Notes under the pieces: generated by a model
Told to the model about the DNA's origin: nothing
The model's input: the letters and a program-made list of their open reading frames with translations, nothing else
The model's database searches: none
Part shown: positions 41,179 through 50,459 of the stretch, piece by piece
Numbering within the stretch: position 1 is the stretch's first letter
How the letters are laid out: each line of letters starts with the position of its first letter
Assembly (NCBI GenBank): GCA_902612345.1
Contig: CACMDE010000003.1
Location: forward strand, 36,001 to 100,000
From: an uncultured Pelagibacteraceae bacterium
GTDB lineage: Bacteria; Pseudomonadota; Alphaproteobacteria; Pelagibacterales; Pelagibacteraceae
Length of the DNA: 64,000 bases
Direction: 5' to 3'
Made by a program: the position numbers and the translations under genes

Positions 41179-42357
41179 ATGAGCTCATTAGCAAATAACT
41201 ATAATAGAAGAAAAATATCCTTTAAATATGGAAAAGGAAGTTTTTTATATTCAACCAATGGTAAAAAATATTTAGATTTTGTACAGGGAATTGCTGTAAA
41301 TTCACTTGGACATTCAAATCAGTATTTAATTAAAGCATTGAATAAACAGTCAAAAAAAGTTTGGCACGTATCAAACGCTTTTGAAATACCTGAAGCAGAA
41401 AAGCTTGCAAGATTATTAACCAAAAAAACGTTTGCAGATAAAGTTTTTTTTCAAAATAGTGGAGCAGAAGCAACAGAGGCTGCGATTAAAGTTGCGAGAA
41501 GATATTTTTTTTCAATAGGTAAACCTTATAAAAATAGAATTCTTTGTATAAAGAATTCATTTCATGGAAGAACAATTGCTGCAATTTATGCAAGTGGTTC
41601 AAAAAAAATGGTAGAGGGTTTTGGACCCGTGGTACCAGGTTTTGATCATATTGAGTTTAGAAATTTTAAGCCAAGATTTCCAAATATTAGAAAAAAAATT
41701 AAGAAGAGTACCGCAGCAATAATGGTTGAAACTGTAATGGGCGAGGGAGGAATTAAACCTATTCCTGATAAATGTCTTAAATACTTAAGAAAAATTTGTA
41801 ACGAAAAAAAAATATTGTTAATTTTAGATGAGGTACAATCCGGAGTTGGTAGATCTGGAGATTTCTTTGCATTTGAAAGTTCGAAAATTAAGCCTGATAT
41901 TGTACCAATTGCGAAAGGTATTGGGGGAGGTTTTCCTATTGGAGCAGTTTTGATGACCAATAAAGTTTCGAGCGCAATGAAACCAGGTAGTCATGGTTCA
42001 ACATTTGGAGGCAATCCAAATGCATGTGCGGTTGGTATAGAAGTGATGAATCAAATATTTAAGTCTGGGTTTTTAAATAATGTAAAAAAATTATCTAAAT
42101 ATTTTATATCAAAATTAGAAAATTTAAAAAAAAATTATCCAAAAATAATCAAGGAAATTAGAGGTAAAGGAATGTTAATTGGAATACAGTTACATTTTGA
42201 TCAATTAAAATTTATTAAATTACTTGAAAAAAATAATTTATTGACAATTAGAGCTGGAGAAAATGTTGTTAGAATATTACCACCATTAAATGTAAATAAG
42301 AAAGAAATAGATTTAGCTTTGAAGGTTTTAAATAAAGTTTGTAATGAGTATAATTAA
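41179..42357 (+). CDS. argD: Acetylornithine aminotransferase
   Basis: PLP-dependent transaminase of arginine synthesis, possibly also acting on N-succinyl-diaminopimelate. From ATG 41179 it is 392 residues and begins close to the family start; an ATG at 41122 adds 19 residues without family support. The PLP Lys lies in IAKGIGGGFP, and NSGAEATEAAIK, ILDEVQSGVGRSG and GSTFGGNPNAC are present. It is 2 bp upstream of argF, the usual argD-argF pair. Confidence 0.94.
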   Translation: MSSLANNYNRRKISFKYGKGSFLYSTNGKKYLDFVQGIAVNSLGHSNQYLIKALNKQSKKVWHVSNAFEIPEAEKLARLLTKKTFADKVFFQNSGAEATEAAIKVARRYFFSIGKPYKNRILCIKNSFHGRTIAAIYASGSKKMVEGFGPVVPGFDHIEFRNFKPRFPNIRKKIKKSTAAIMVETVMGEGGIKPIPDKCLKYLRKICNEKKILLILDEVQSGVGRSGDFFAFESSKIKPDIVPIAKGIGGGFPIGAVLMTNKVSSAMKPGSHGSTFGGNPNACAVGIEVMNQIFKSGFLNNVKKLSKYFISKLENLKKNYPKIIKEIRGKGMLIGIQLHFDQLKFIKLLEKNNLLTIRAGENVVRILPPLNVNKKEIDLALKVLNKVCNEYN

Positions 42358-42359
42358 GG

Positions 42360-43289
42360 ATGAAAAATTTCATAAATCTAAAAGATATTCCAGCAAGAGA
42401 CCTTAGAAAAATTTTGAATGACGCAAAAAAAAGAAAATTCAAAAGAAGAAATCTAAACACCTTAGAAGTAGATAAAGATAAACCTTTAAATGGAAAACTA
42501 ATTATACAGATGTATGAAAAGGAAAGTTCAAGAACTCGTTTGAGCTTTTATATATCTATCAATCAACTAGGTGCTGCATCTATCACCGTAAAATCAGCTG
42601 AATTACATCTGGGGAAAGGAGGAGAAAGTTTGGCAGATACAGCAAAAATTTTATCAACTTATGGAGATGGATTTTTACTTAGAACTGATAGTGACAAAAA
42701 AATCGAAGAATTTAGTAAAAGCCTTAAAATTCCTATTATAAATTTACTAAGTCCAAGCTCTCATCCCTGTCAGGTACTTTCAGATATATTTACTATTGAG
42801 GAAATAAAGAAGAAACCAATATCAAAATTAAACATTTGTTGGATCGGTGATTGTAATAATGTTTTAAACTCATTAATTGCAGCATCAGTAAAATTTAAGT
42901 TTAAATTAAGGATTGGATGCCCGAATAGTTATAAACCTCCTAAGTTTGTTATAGAATGGGTAAAAAAAAGTAATAGGAAAATTTATATTTTGCATGATCC
43001 AAAAAAAGCTGTCAAAAATGCAGATGTAGTATTTTCTGATAAAGTAGTATCTTTAAATGACAAGGGTGATAAAATAAAAAAAATTAGAGACTTTAAGAAT
43101 TTTAAAATTAGCAAAAGTCTGATGAATTTAGCTCATCCAAAAAGTATTTTTCTGCATTGTCTTCCAAGAGGAAATGAAGTTTCAGAAGATGTATTTTTAG
43201 GAAAACAATCTCGAGTTTGGCAGCAAGCCCAAAACAGAGTTCACGTTCAAAAAAGTATTTTGTTATATAGTTTTGGAAAATTAAGGTAA
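42360..43289 (+). CDS. argF: Ornithine carbamoyltransferase
   Basis: Makes citrulline from ornithine and carbamoyl phosphate. The 309 residues show the carbamoyl-phosphate loop as ESSRTRLSF (STRTR normally; Thr to Ser), HPCQVLSDI, and HCLPRGNEVSEDVF near the ornithine site. It follows argD by 2 bp. hslO, often next in other alphaproteobacteria, is absent; instead the 3' end overlaps a convergent cytochrome c gene by 9 bp. Confidence 0.94.
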   Translation: MKNFINLKDIPARDLRKILNDAKKRKFKRRNLNTLEVDKDKPLNGKLIIQMYEKESSRTRLSFYISINQLGAASITVKSAELHLGKGGESLADTAKILSTYGDGFLLRTDSDKKIEEFSKSLKIPIINLLSPSSHPCQVLSDIFTIEEIKKKPISKLNICWIGDCNNVLNSLIAASVKFKFKLRIGCPNSYKPPKFVIEWVKKSNRKIYILHDPKKAVKNADVVFSDKVVSLNDKGDKIKKIRDFKNFKISKSLMNLAHPKSIFLHCLPRGNEVSEDVFLGKQSRVWQQAQNRVHVQKSILLYSFGKLR

Positions 43290-43826
43290 TGAAAGTGGAT
43301 TGTCTGAAAATTGATTCAAATACAACATAACTGAAGCTCTATCTTTTTCTTTTCTTAACCCAGCAAAACTCATCTTTGTACCTTTTATCCATGTTTGAGG
43401 TTTTTTTAGATATCCGTTCATTTCCTCAAAAGTCCACTCTTTATCATATTCGATTAGAGCTTGAGAATATTTATAATCATCAATTGCAGCTACTTTTCTA
43501 CCTAACACTCCATAGAGTGCTGGTCCTATTTTGTTTGCCCCACCTTTTTCAACAACATGACATGCTGAACATTTTTTAAATACTTTTTCACCGTGTGCCA
43601 AATCTCCTAAAGATAACAATGCAGAAATATCAACCTCCTCTGCTACTTCACTTTTTGAGTCAGATATTTGATTTGCAATGCCACTGTCTGGTAATTCTAC
43701 CTTGTATCCATCAGTTTTGGGTTTTTCTACATCAAAAATCAGATCAGATATTTTCCCTATTCCAATAAACAATAGAGCAATTAATAAAATTGAGGCCACT
43801 ATTTTATTTATTTCAAATGAATCCAT
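43281..43826 (-). CDS. Membrane-anchored cytochrome c (CycM type)
   Basis: A 181-residue protein with an N-terminal membrane anchor (about 9-30), an acidic linker (about 40-75) and a class I cytochrome c domain. Heme attaches at CSACH, and the axial Met lies in GTKMSFAGLR. This matches CycM/c552-type cytochromes that shuttle electrons between complex III and the terminal oxidase in alphaproteobacteria. The cycM/kdsB/pheA arrangement is conserved in the class. Confidence 0.92.
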   Translation of the reverse strand: MDSFEINKIVASILLIALLFIGIGKISDLIFDVEKPKTDGYKVELPDSGIANQISDSKSEVAEEVDISALLSLGDLAHGEKVFKKCSACHVVEKGGANKIGPALYGVLGRKVAAIDDYKYSQALIEYDKEWTFEEMNGYLKKPQTWIKGTKMSFAGLRKEKDRASVMLYLNQFSDNPLSLP

Positions 43827-43924
43827 GGTATTTAGTTTTTTAAGTCGTATAACATGTAAAAGAAAAAAAATAATGTATAATTATTTCTAATAAAGCGGCC
43901 GAAAGACGCATAAATACTTAATTT

Positions 43925-44662
43925 ATGACCAAAACAATTATTTTGATACCTTCAAGATTAAGTGCTTCCAGATTACCAAATAAGCCTCTGCTCAAAATTA
44001 ACAATAAATCACTCATCAATCATGTTTATGAAAAGGGTAAATCAACAAATATAGGCGACGTGTACGTTGCAACTGGTGACAAAGAAATATTTGATGAGGT
44101 TGTCAATAATAATGGCAAAAGTATACTCACTCTAAAAGAACATTCAACTGGAACAGACCGTATTTTCGAGGCATTTGAACAATTAAATTTAAGAGATATA
44201 GATTATATAATTAATTTACAAGGTGATGAACCTCTGATAAATGTAGATGATATAATAAATCTAAATAATCTAGCAATAAAAAATAATTCTGAAATAGCAA
44301 CACTTGCTTGTAAACTTGAAGATAAATATATTCATAACAAAAATGTTGTAAAAGTAATTTGCAATGATGATATTGAAAATAATAAAATTTCATCAGCAAA
44401 TAATTTTTTAAGATCAATTAAGCAAGAAAATTTAGACAATATTTATCATCATATTGGAATTTATATTTACAAAGTACCCGTGCTTAAAAAATTTATAGGT
44501 TTAAATCAATCTTATAACGAAATTAATTTAAAGCTAGAACAGCTTAGAGCTTTAGATAATAATATCAAAATAGATGTAATTTTTGCAAATTCTTCATCTG
44601 TGGGCATAGATACAAATGAAGATTATCTGGAAATTAAAAAACTTATGGAATATAAATCTTAA
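43925..44662 (+). CDS. kdsB: 3-deoxy-manno-octulosonate cytidylyltransferase
   Basis: Activates Kdo to CMP-Kdo for LPS inner core. The 245-residue protein shows the IPSRLSASRLPNKPLLKI nucleotide-binding start, EHSTGTDRIFEA, NLQGDEP and the HIGIYIYK segment. It is 3 bp upstream of pheA. A perfect TATAAT lies 44-49 bp before the start (43876-43881), and a short GC-rich run (about 43894-43908) sits in the leader. Confidence 0.95.
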   Translation: MTKTIILIPSRLSASRLPNKPLLKINNKSLINHVYEKGKSTNIGDVYVATGDKEIFDEVVNNNGKSILTLKEHSTGTDRIFEAFEQLNLRDIDYIINLQGDEPLINVDDIINLNNLAIKNNSEIATLACKLEDKYIHNKNVVKVICNDDIENNKISSANNFLRSIKQENLDNIYHHIGIYIYKVPVLKKFIGLNQSYNEINLKLEQLRALDNNIKIDVIFANSSSVGIDTNEDYLEIKKLMEYKS

Positions 44663-44665
44663 ATT

Positions 44666-45493
44666 ATGAAAATTGCTTATCAGGGAATTCCAGGAAGCTA
44701 TAGTGAAAGTTGTGCAAAGCAAAATTATCCAAAATGTGAAACTATTTCGTGTAAAACTTTTGATGAATGTTTTGAAATGGCAAATAACGATAGCGAAATA
44801 AAAACAATTATACCAGAGTCAAATAAGACTACAGGTAATATTGGAATAGAATATTTAATATTTAAATTTAGACTTAATATTTACGCTGAGCATTATTATA
44901 AAATAAGTCATAATTTACTATCAATTAAAGGAAATAAAATTGAAAATATAATTGATATATATTCTCATGCGCAAGCTTTAAGCCAATCTTCTAATTTTAT
45001 AAAAAAGTATAATCTAACAGAACAAGTCAGAGCTGATACAGCTGGATCAGCTAAATATGTTTCTGAGAGTAATGACAAAACAAAAGCAGCTATAGCTTCA
45101 AATCTAAGTGCCAAGATCTATAATCTAGAAATTTTAAAAGAGAATATACAAGACAATGAAGAAAACTTTACAAGATTTTTGCTTATGGGAAAAGATATTA
45201 TCCAGCCAGAAAAAAAAAATAATTCATATGTTACATCTTTTTTATTTAAATTAAAAAGTAAACCAGCGGCTCTTTATAGTGCTTTGCAAGGTATGGCAAT
45301 TAATGGTGTTAATATGATTAAACTTCAAAGTTTCCCAGAAAAAAATTCATTTTTGTCTTATTTTTTTCTATGCGAAGTTGAGGGGCACATAGATGAGCAA
45401 AAAATCAAAAATTCTCTTGAGGATTTAAATTATCATTGTGAAGATATGAGTGTTTTAGGGGTTTTCGAAGCTGATAAACTTAGAAAAAAATAA
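44666..45493 (+). CDS. pheA: Prephenate dehydratase
   Basis: Converts prephenate to phenylpyruvate. The 275-residue monofunctional enzyme starts IAYQGIPGSYSE and has the TRFLLMGKD (TRF catalytic) block, followed by a C-terminal ACT domain (SFLFKLKSKPAALYSALQ, ending in the ESxP-like region SFPEKNSFLSYFF) that senses phenylalanine. There is no fused chorismate mutase, as usual in alphaproteobacteria. It is coupled to kdsB. Confidence 0.95.
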   Translation: MKIAYQGIPGSYSESCAKQNYPKCETISCKTFDECFEMANNDSEIKTIIPESNKTTGNIGIEYLIFKFRLNIYAEHYYKISHNLLSIKGNKIENIIDIYSHAQALSQSSNFIKKYNLTEQVRADTAGSAKYVSESNDKTKAAIASNLSAKIYNLEILKENIQDNEENFTRFLLMGKDIIQPEKKNNSYVTSFLFKLKSKPAALYSALQGMAINGVNMIKLQSFPEKNSFLSYFFLCEVEGHIDEQKIKNSLEDLNYHCEDMSVLGVFEADKLRKK

Positions 45494-45537
45494 GATATCA
45501 TATTGAAGATTTTTAATTATTACTGATATAATATATT

Positions 45538-45626
45538 GGGGGCCATCCAGGTGAAGGTACCATGAAATCCCCTAGGTCTTAACAGAAGCAAGGGTATTGA
45601 GTATTTATTCAGGTTGGTTGGTCTCC
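45538..45626 (+). ncRNA. ffs: Signal recognition particle RNA (4.5S type)
   Basis: The gap between pheA and dnaX holds a GC-richer RNA-like sequence. The 5' GGGGGCCA pairs with the 3' TGGTCTCC to form a long terminal helix, and the middle contains the SRP domain IV pattern, AGGTCTTAACAGAAGCAAG, matching the conserved AGGYC..AA.GAAGCA apical consensus. Bacterial SRP RNA is often upstream of dnaX, as here. The ends are estimated from pairing. Confidence 0.85.
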
Positions 45627-45637
45627 TAATTTAAACT

Positions 45638-47287
45638 ATGAACTCAAAAAGTAAAGTATTAGCCCTAAAATATAGACCACAAACGTTTGATCAATTAATT
45701 GGTCAAAAAGTTATTGCTGAGAGTATTTTTAATTCAATTAAAAATAATAGATTGCCCAATGCATATATCTTTCTGGGAATAAGAGGTAGTGGAAAAACGA
45801 GTACAGCAAGAATTGTTGCTAAAGCTCTGAATTGTGAAAATGGTGTTGAAAAATTATGTAAAGACAATTTTTGTGATAGTTGTAAATCTATTATAGAGGG
45901 AAATAATATTGACATTTTAGAAATAGATGCAGCAAGCAAAACTGGTGTAGATGATGTAAGGGAATTGATTGAATTTTCAAGATATAAGCCAACCTCAGCA
46001 AAATATAAAATTTTTATTTGTGATGAAGTACATATGTTTTCTAAATCAGCCTTTGCAGCTCTTCTCAAAACATTAGAGGAACCCCCATCTTATCTAAAAT
46101 TCATTTTTGCCAGTACAGATGTAAAAAAAATTCCTGTAACAATAATTTCAAGATGCCAAAGATATGATCTTTCAAGAGTTAATTCTAAAGAATTGTTTGA
46201 TTATTTGGTAAAAATTAAAAATTTAGAAAATGGGAAAGTATCAGACGAGTCAATTAAATTAATAGTTAAATTATCAGAAGGCTCTGTTAGAGACTCATTA
46301 TCTTTGCTTGATAGAGCTTTACTTGTTGAAAATAGTGGAAAAGAACTTGATTTACAATCGACACAAAAAATATTTGGCTATTTTGAAAAAAGTCAAATTA
46401 TAGATTTAATTGAGTATATCTTTAATGGAAATGAAAAGAGTGTTCTTGAATGTTATAAAAATATTTATAATTCGGGAGTTGAGCCAAAAGTTTTCCTTAA
46501 CGAATTCTTAGAGACACTTTATTACATAAAAAATATTAATTTTATAAATTTAGATGGTATAAATTTTGATTTAAATGATCAAGAATTTGAAAAGATAGAA
46601 ACTTTGTCGAAAAAAATTTCTAAAAATGATTTATTAATGTTATGGCAATTTTCATTAAGCAATCTAGAAAAAATTGATATAATAAAAAATCAGCATCAAT
46701 TTGTTGAAATGTTTTTAATTAGATCTTTATATTTGAAAAAAATTTTAAAAGATGAGAATAAAACTAATATTTCTGAACAAAAAAAAAATTTAAAAATGAA
46801 TAAAATAGTATCGGAAAATAAAATTCAAAATTCACAAGAAACTATAGACCAATTGAAAAATACAGAACAAGAAGAAAAAATTATATCTTCTTCGGAGGTC
46901 AAAAATAAATTTGAGGATATTCAAATAAAAAGTTTTAAGGGATTAATAGAGATTTGTGAAAATAAGAAAGAATTAAAAATTAAATATGAGCTTGAAAATA
47001 ATTTACGGTTAGTAAGTTTTCAGGATCAGAAAATTGAAATTTCATTTAGCTCAAATTTGGATAAAACATTTATAAAAGAATTGAGTACAAAATTATTAGA
47101 ATGGACTAGCAAAAGATGGATTATAGCATTCTCAAAAGAAAATGGTTATCCAACTTTAAAACAGCAAAAAAAAGATTCACAGGCAATTTTGTTAAAAAAA
47201 GAGAATAAATCAAAGTTTTCAGATGAAATTAAAAAAATTTTTCCTGATGCAGAGTTACTAAATGTAGAGGATAAAAAAGAAAAATGA
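45638..47287 (+). CDS. dnaX: DNA polymerase III subunits gamma/tau
   Basis: Clamp-loader ATPase. The 549-residue protein has Walker A GIRGSGKTST, the zinc cysteines (CENGVEKLCKDNFCDSC), Walker B FICDEVHMFS, and sensor 1 (FIFASTDVKKIPVTI with SRCQRYD). The C-terminal Lys/Glu/Asn-rich region (about 370-450) is a linker, followed by a small tau-like domain. It heads dnaX-ybaB-recR, with the ybaB start inside its last 4 bp. Confidence 0.96.
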   Translation: MNSKSKVLALKYRPQTFDQLIGQKVIAESIFNSIKNNRLPNAYIFLGIRGSGKTSTARIVAKALNCENGVEKLCKDNFCDSCKSIIEGNNIDILEIDAASKTGVDDVRELIEFSRYKPTSAKYKIFICDEVHMFSKSAFAALLKTLEEPPSYLKFIFASTDVKKIPVTIISRCQRYDLSRVNSKELFDYLVKIKNLENGKVSDESIKLIVKLSEGSVRDSLSLLDRALLVENSGKELDLQSTQKIFGYFEKSQIIDLIEYIFNGNEKSVLECYKNIYNSGVEPKVFLNEFLETLYYIKNINFINLDGINFDLNDQEFEKIETLSKKISKNDLLMLWQFSLSNLEKIDIIKNQHQFVEMFLIRSLYLKKILKDENKTNISEQKKNLKMNKIVSENKIQNSQETIDQLKNTEQEEKIISSSEVKNKFEDIQIKSFKGLIEICENKKELKIKYELENNLRLVSFQDQKIEISFSSNLDKTFIKELSTKLLEWTSKRWIIAFSKENGYPTLKQQKKDSQAILLKKENKSKFSDEIKKIFPDAELLNVEDKKEK

Positions 47288-47601
47288 CAGATTTTTCAAA
47301 AATAATTGAAAAGGCAAAAGAGTTAGAAAAAAAAATGAAAGAAAGCCAAGAAACCATAAAAAAGATCGAAGTGGAAGGCAAATCTGGAGGAGATTTAGTT
47401 AAAATTAAATTAAATGGTGATGGTGAAATGGTTTCGATTGAAATAGATGATAAATTATTAAAAGAGCAGAAAAATATTATTGAAGACCTTATTAAAGCAG
47501 CTCATAATAATGCAAGATCATCTTTAAAATCTAAAACAACAGAGGAAATTTCAAAATCAGCAGGTAACTTTGGGATACCAGGTTTTAAGTGGCCTCTATA
47601 A
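47284..47601 (+). CDS. YbaB/EbfC family nucleoid-associated protein
   Basis: A 105-residue DNA-binding protein of the EbfC family. The N-terminal coiled coil (KIIEKAKELEKKMKESQE) is followed by VEGKSGGDLVKIKLNG and LIKAAHNNARSSLKS. It dimerises like tweezers on DNA. It lies between dnaX and recR in the classic three-gene order, overlapping dnaX by 4 bp. Confidence 0.95.
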   Translation: MTDFSKIIEKAKELEKKMKESQETIKKIEVEGKSGGDLVKIKLNGDGEMVSIEIDDKLLKEQKNIIEDLIKAAHNNARSSLKSKTTEEISKSAGNFGIPGFKWPL

Positions 47602-47606
47602 TTTGA

Positions 47607-48212
47607 ATGCAAAATATTTCTGAAATTGAAGAATTAATAAAATTAATATCTAAACTACCTGGTTTAGGACCCAGATCAGCAAAAAGAATTGTTTTAAAAA
47701 TGATCAATAATAGAGAGGAAATAATTAGACCAATGGCAAAAAATTTAGCAGAAGTATATAAAAATATATCAAGATGTAAAACTTGTGGATCTTTAAAATC
47801 TAACACTAATGGTTGTAATAATTGCGAAAATATAAAACAAAAATATAATAAAATTTGTGTTGTAGAAAACATAGCGGACCAGTGGAGTATTGAAGCATCT
47901 AGTATTTATCAAGGATACTTTCATATTTTAGGAGGAACAATTTCATCAAATAATATTAATAGAGACGAATTATTGATTGGCGCATTAATTGAACGCGTAA
48001 AAAAAGAAGCAATTGAGGAAGTAATTTTAGCGACAAGTGCAACTATAGAGGGTCAAACGACTGCATTTTATATTCAAGACAGTCTTAAAAATATTAATGT
48101 AAAAATTTCTAAACTTGCGCAAGGACTTCCAGTAGGAGGAGAAATTGAAAGTTTAGATGATGGAACTTTAATTTATGCTTTTAAAAATAGAAATTCTTTC
48201 ACTAAAGACTAA
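47607..48212 (+). CDS. recR: Recombination protein RecR
   Basis: Works with RecO and RecF to load RecA at gaps. The 201 residues include the helix-hairpin-helix (LPGLGPRSAKRIV), a four-Cys zinc finger (CKTCGSLKSNTNGCNNC), a Toprim domain (VVENIADQWSIE, YFHILGG, VILATSATIEG) and the C-terminal Walker B-like region. It follows ybaB by 5 bp; its 3' end overlaps the convergent glcB by 4 bp. Confidence 0.97.
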   Translation: MQNISEIEELIKLISKLPGLGPRSAKRIVLKMINNREEIIRPMAKNLAEVYKNISRCKTCGSLKSNTNGCNNCENIKQKYNKICVVENIADQWSIEASSIYQGYFHILGGTISSNNINRDELLIGALIERVKKEAIEEVILATSATIEGQTTAFYIQDSLKNINVKISKLAQGLPVGGEIESLDDGTLIYAFKNRNSFTKD

Positions 48213-50359
48213 TTCTTTTTAATTAATCTATTTAAGTGTAGCAGCGGTTCTGTATATCCAGAAGGTTGATCTTTACCTTGAAATACTAATTCACAAGCTG
48301 TCTTAAATGCTATAGATCGATCATAATTAGGTGACATTTTTTGGTAGAGTTTGTCATTTTTATTTTGTTCATCAACAACCTTTGCCATTTTTTTCATAAT
48401 TTCTAAAACCTGCTTCCTGCTGCATATTCCATGGTAAAGCCAATTTGTAATATGCTGAGAAGAAATTCTTAATGTTGCTCGGTCTTCCATTAATCCTACA
48501 TTATTAATATCTGGAACTTTTGAACATCCTACTCCTTGATCTATCCATCTTACAACATATCCAAGTATAGTTTGTGCAGAATTTGAAATTTCTTTATTTA
48601 TTTCCTCTAATGCCCAGTTAGGTTTCTTTATAACTGGTATGTTCAATAAATCTTCTAATTTTGCTATTTGTCTTTTTTTAATATCCTTGTGTTTATTAAA
48701 TATATTTATTTTATGATAATGAAGACTATGGAGTGCTGCTGCCGTCGGAGAAGGAACCCATGCACAATTAGCTCCAGCTTCTAAGTGATAAATTTTTTGT
48801 TCTAACATGTCTGCCATCTTATCTGGCATTGCCCACATTCCTTTCCCAATTTGAGCGACGCCTGAAAAACCGCATTTTAAGCCGATATCTACATTATTAT
48901 TTTCATATGCGTTAATCCAAGTCGAAGATTTCATATCTCCTTTTTTAATCATTGGTCCAGCTTCCATAGACGTATGCATTTCATCACCGGTTCGATCCAA
49001 AAATCCTGTATTAATAAAAAAAACTCTATTTTCTAAAGTTCTTATACATTCTTTTAGGTTTACTGTAGTTCTTCTCTCTTCATCCATTATTCCACACTTT
49101 ATTGTATATTTTTTTAAACCTAAAACTTCTTCTACTTTTGAGAATAAAAGATTTGTAAAAGATGTTTCTTCAGGCCCGTGTTGTTTAGGCTTAACAATAT
49201 AAATTGAACCAGATCTTGAATTATTTTTATTTTTTAAATCATGCATAGCGCATAATGATGTAATAAATGTATCTAAAATACCTTCGGGAATTTCAGATCC
49301 ATCCTGCAATAGTACAGCTGAATTTGTCATTAAGTGACCGACATTTCTATTTAAAAGAAGTGCTCTTCCATGTAAACTTTCTTTTTTGCCAAATTTAGAT
49401 ATATAACTTCTATTTGGATTTAGTTTTCTTATTAATTTTTTCCCATCTTTTTCAAACTTAGAAATAAGATCTTTTTTCATCAAGCCTAACCAATTTCTAT
49501 AGCCAATAATTTTATCTTCAGCATCTACTGCTGCGACTGAATCTTCATGATCACAAATAGTAGAAATAGCCGCTTCAACAATTATATCTGAAATACCTGC
49601 AGGATCTCCTTTAGCGCTAAATGCGCTAGGGTTTATAATAATTTCTATATGAAGATTATTATTTTTTAAAATTACTGCTGTGATTTTTCCTTTATCAAGT
49701 CTATACCCAATATATTTATCATCGTCCTCAAGTTTAGTGATAATATTGTTAGCATAAATTACTAATTTATGATTTTCAATCGATAGTTTATCTACTTTTT
49801 TCCAGGATATTTTTTTTAATTTAAAATTGTCATCCAAAAATTTTTTAGTATATTTAATTACTTGCAGACCTCTTTCAGGATCATATCTTTCACTAATTGA
49901 CTCTTCAGAAGAAATTATATCTGTGCCGTATAAGCTATCATACAAACTCATCCATCTTGCATTTGCGGCGTTTAGGGCATATCTTGCATTCATTATTGGT
50001 ACTACAAGTTGTGGACCAGCTATACTTGAGATTTCATTATCTACATTTTTTGTTTTAATTTTAAAATCAGGGCCTTCTTTTTTAAGGTAACCAATTCTAT
50101 CAAGAAAGGATTTATATTCTTTTATATTAAATTCTCTTTCATAATTTTCCAAATGCCACCTGTCTATGTCCATTTGTATTTTCTTTCTGATTCTAAGCAG
50201 CTCTATATTTTTTATATTAAGTTCATGACTTATTTTACTTAATCCTTTCCAAAATTTTTCTTTTGAAATTCCAGTTCCTGGAATAGCTTCGTCATTAACA
50301 AATTTATATAGATCCTCTGAAATTGATAAGTTTTCAATATTTACATATTTTTTTAGCAT
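48209..50359 (-). CDS. glcB: Malate synthase G
   Basis: Condenses glyoxylate and acetyl-CoA to malate. The 716-residue length is normal for isoform G. Recognisable blocks include GRALLLNRNVGHLMTN, the metal-site region FINTGFLDRTGDEMHTSMEAG (interrupted by variable residues), GANCAWVPSPTAAALH and the catalytic-acid stretch near LMEDRATLRISSQ. In cultured SAR11 a glycine riboswitch is known upstream of this gene; the 100 bp before this copy contains no aptamer-like sequence. It is divergent from accA. Confidence 0.95.
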   Translation of the reverse strand: MLKKYVNIENLSISEDLYKFVNDEAIPGTGISKEKFWKGLSKISHELNIKNIELLRIRKKIQMDIDRWHLENYEREFNIKEYKSFLDRIGYLKKEGPDFKIKTKNVDNEISSIAGPQLVVPIMNARYALNAANARWMSLYDSLYGTDIISSEESISERYDPERGLQVIKYTKKFLDDNFKLKKISWKKVDKLSIENHKLVIYANNIITKLEDDDKYIGYRLDKGKITAVILKNNNLHIEIIINPSAFSAKGDPAGISDIIVEAAISTICDHEDSVAAVDAEDKIIGYRNWLGLMKKDLISKFEKDGKKLIRKLNPNRSYISKFGKKESLHGRALLLNRNVGHLMTNSAVLLQDGSEIPEGILDTFITSLCAMHDLKNKNNSRSGSIYIVKPKQHGPEETSFTNLLFSKVEEVLGLKKYTIKCGIMDEERRTTVNLKECIRTLENRVFFINTGFLDRTGDEMHTSMEAGPMIKKGDMKSSTWINAYENNNVDIGLKCGFSGVAQIGKGMWAMPDKMADMLEQKIYHLEAGANCAWVPSPTAAALHSLHYHKINIFNKHKDIKKRQIAKLEDLLNIPVIKKPNWALEEINKEISNSAQTILGYVVRWIDQGVGCSKVPDINNVGLMEDRATLRISSQHITNWLYHGICSRKQVLEIMKKMAKVVDEQNKNDKLYQKMSPNYDRSIAFKTACELVFQGKDQPSGYTEPLLHLNRLIKKN

Positions 50360-50459
50360 ATTAATTTTAACTCTAGTTTGTTTTAGGAAAATTTTATATA
50401 ATAGTAAATTGATAAAATTGAGCCACTTTATTGCCTTTATTTTATAAAATATTAAAATT

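Noticed and set aside
45703..46068. 121-residue minus-strand frame
   Set aside because: It is antisense to the conserved ATPase domain of dnaX and has no family features.
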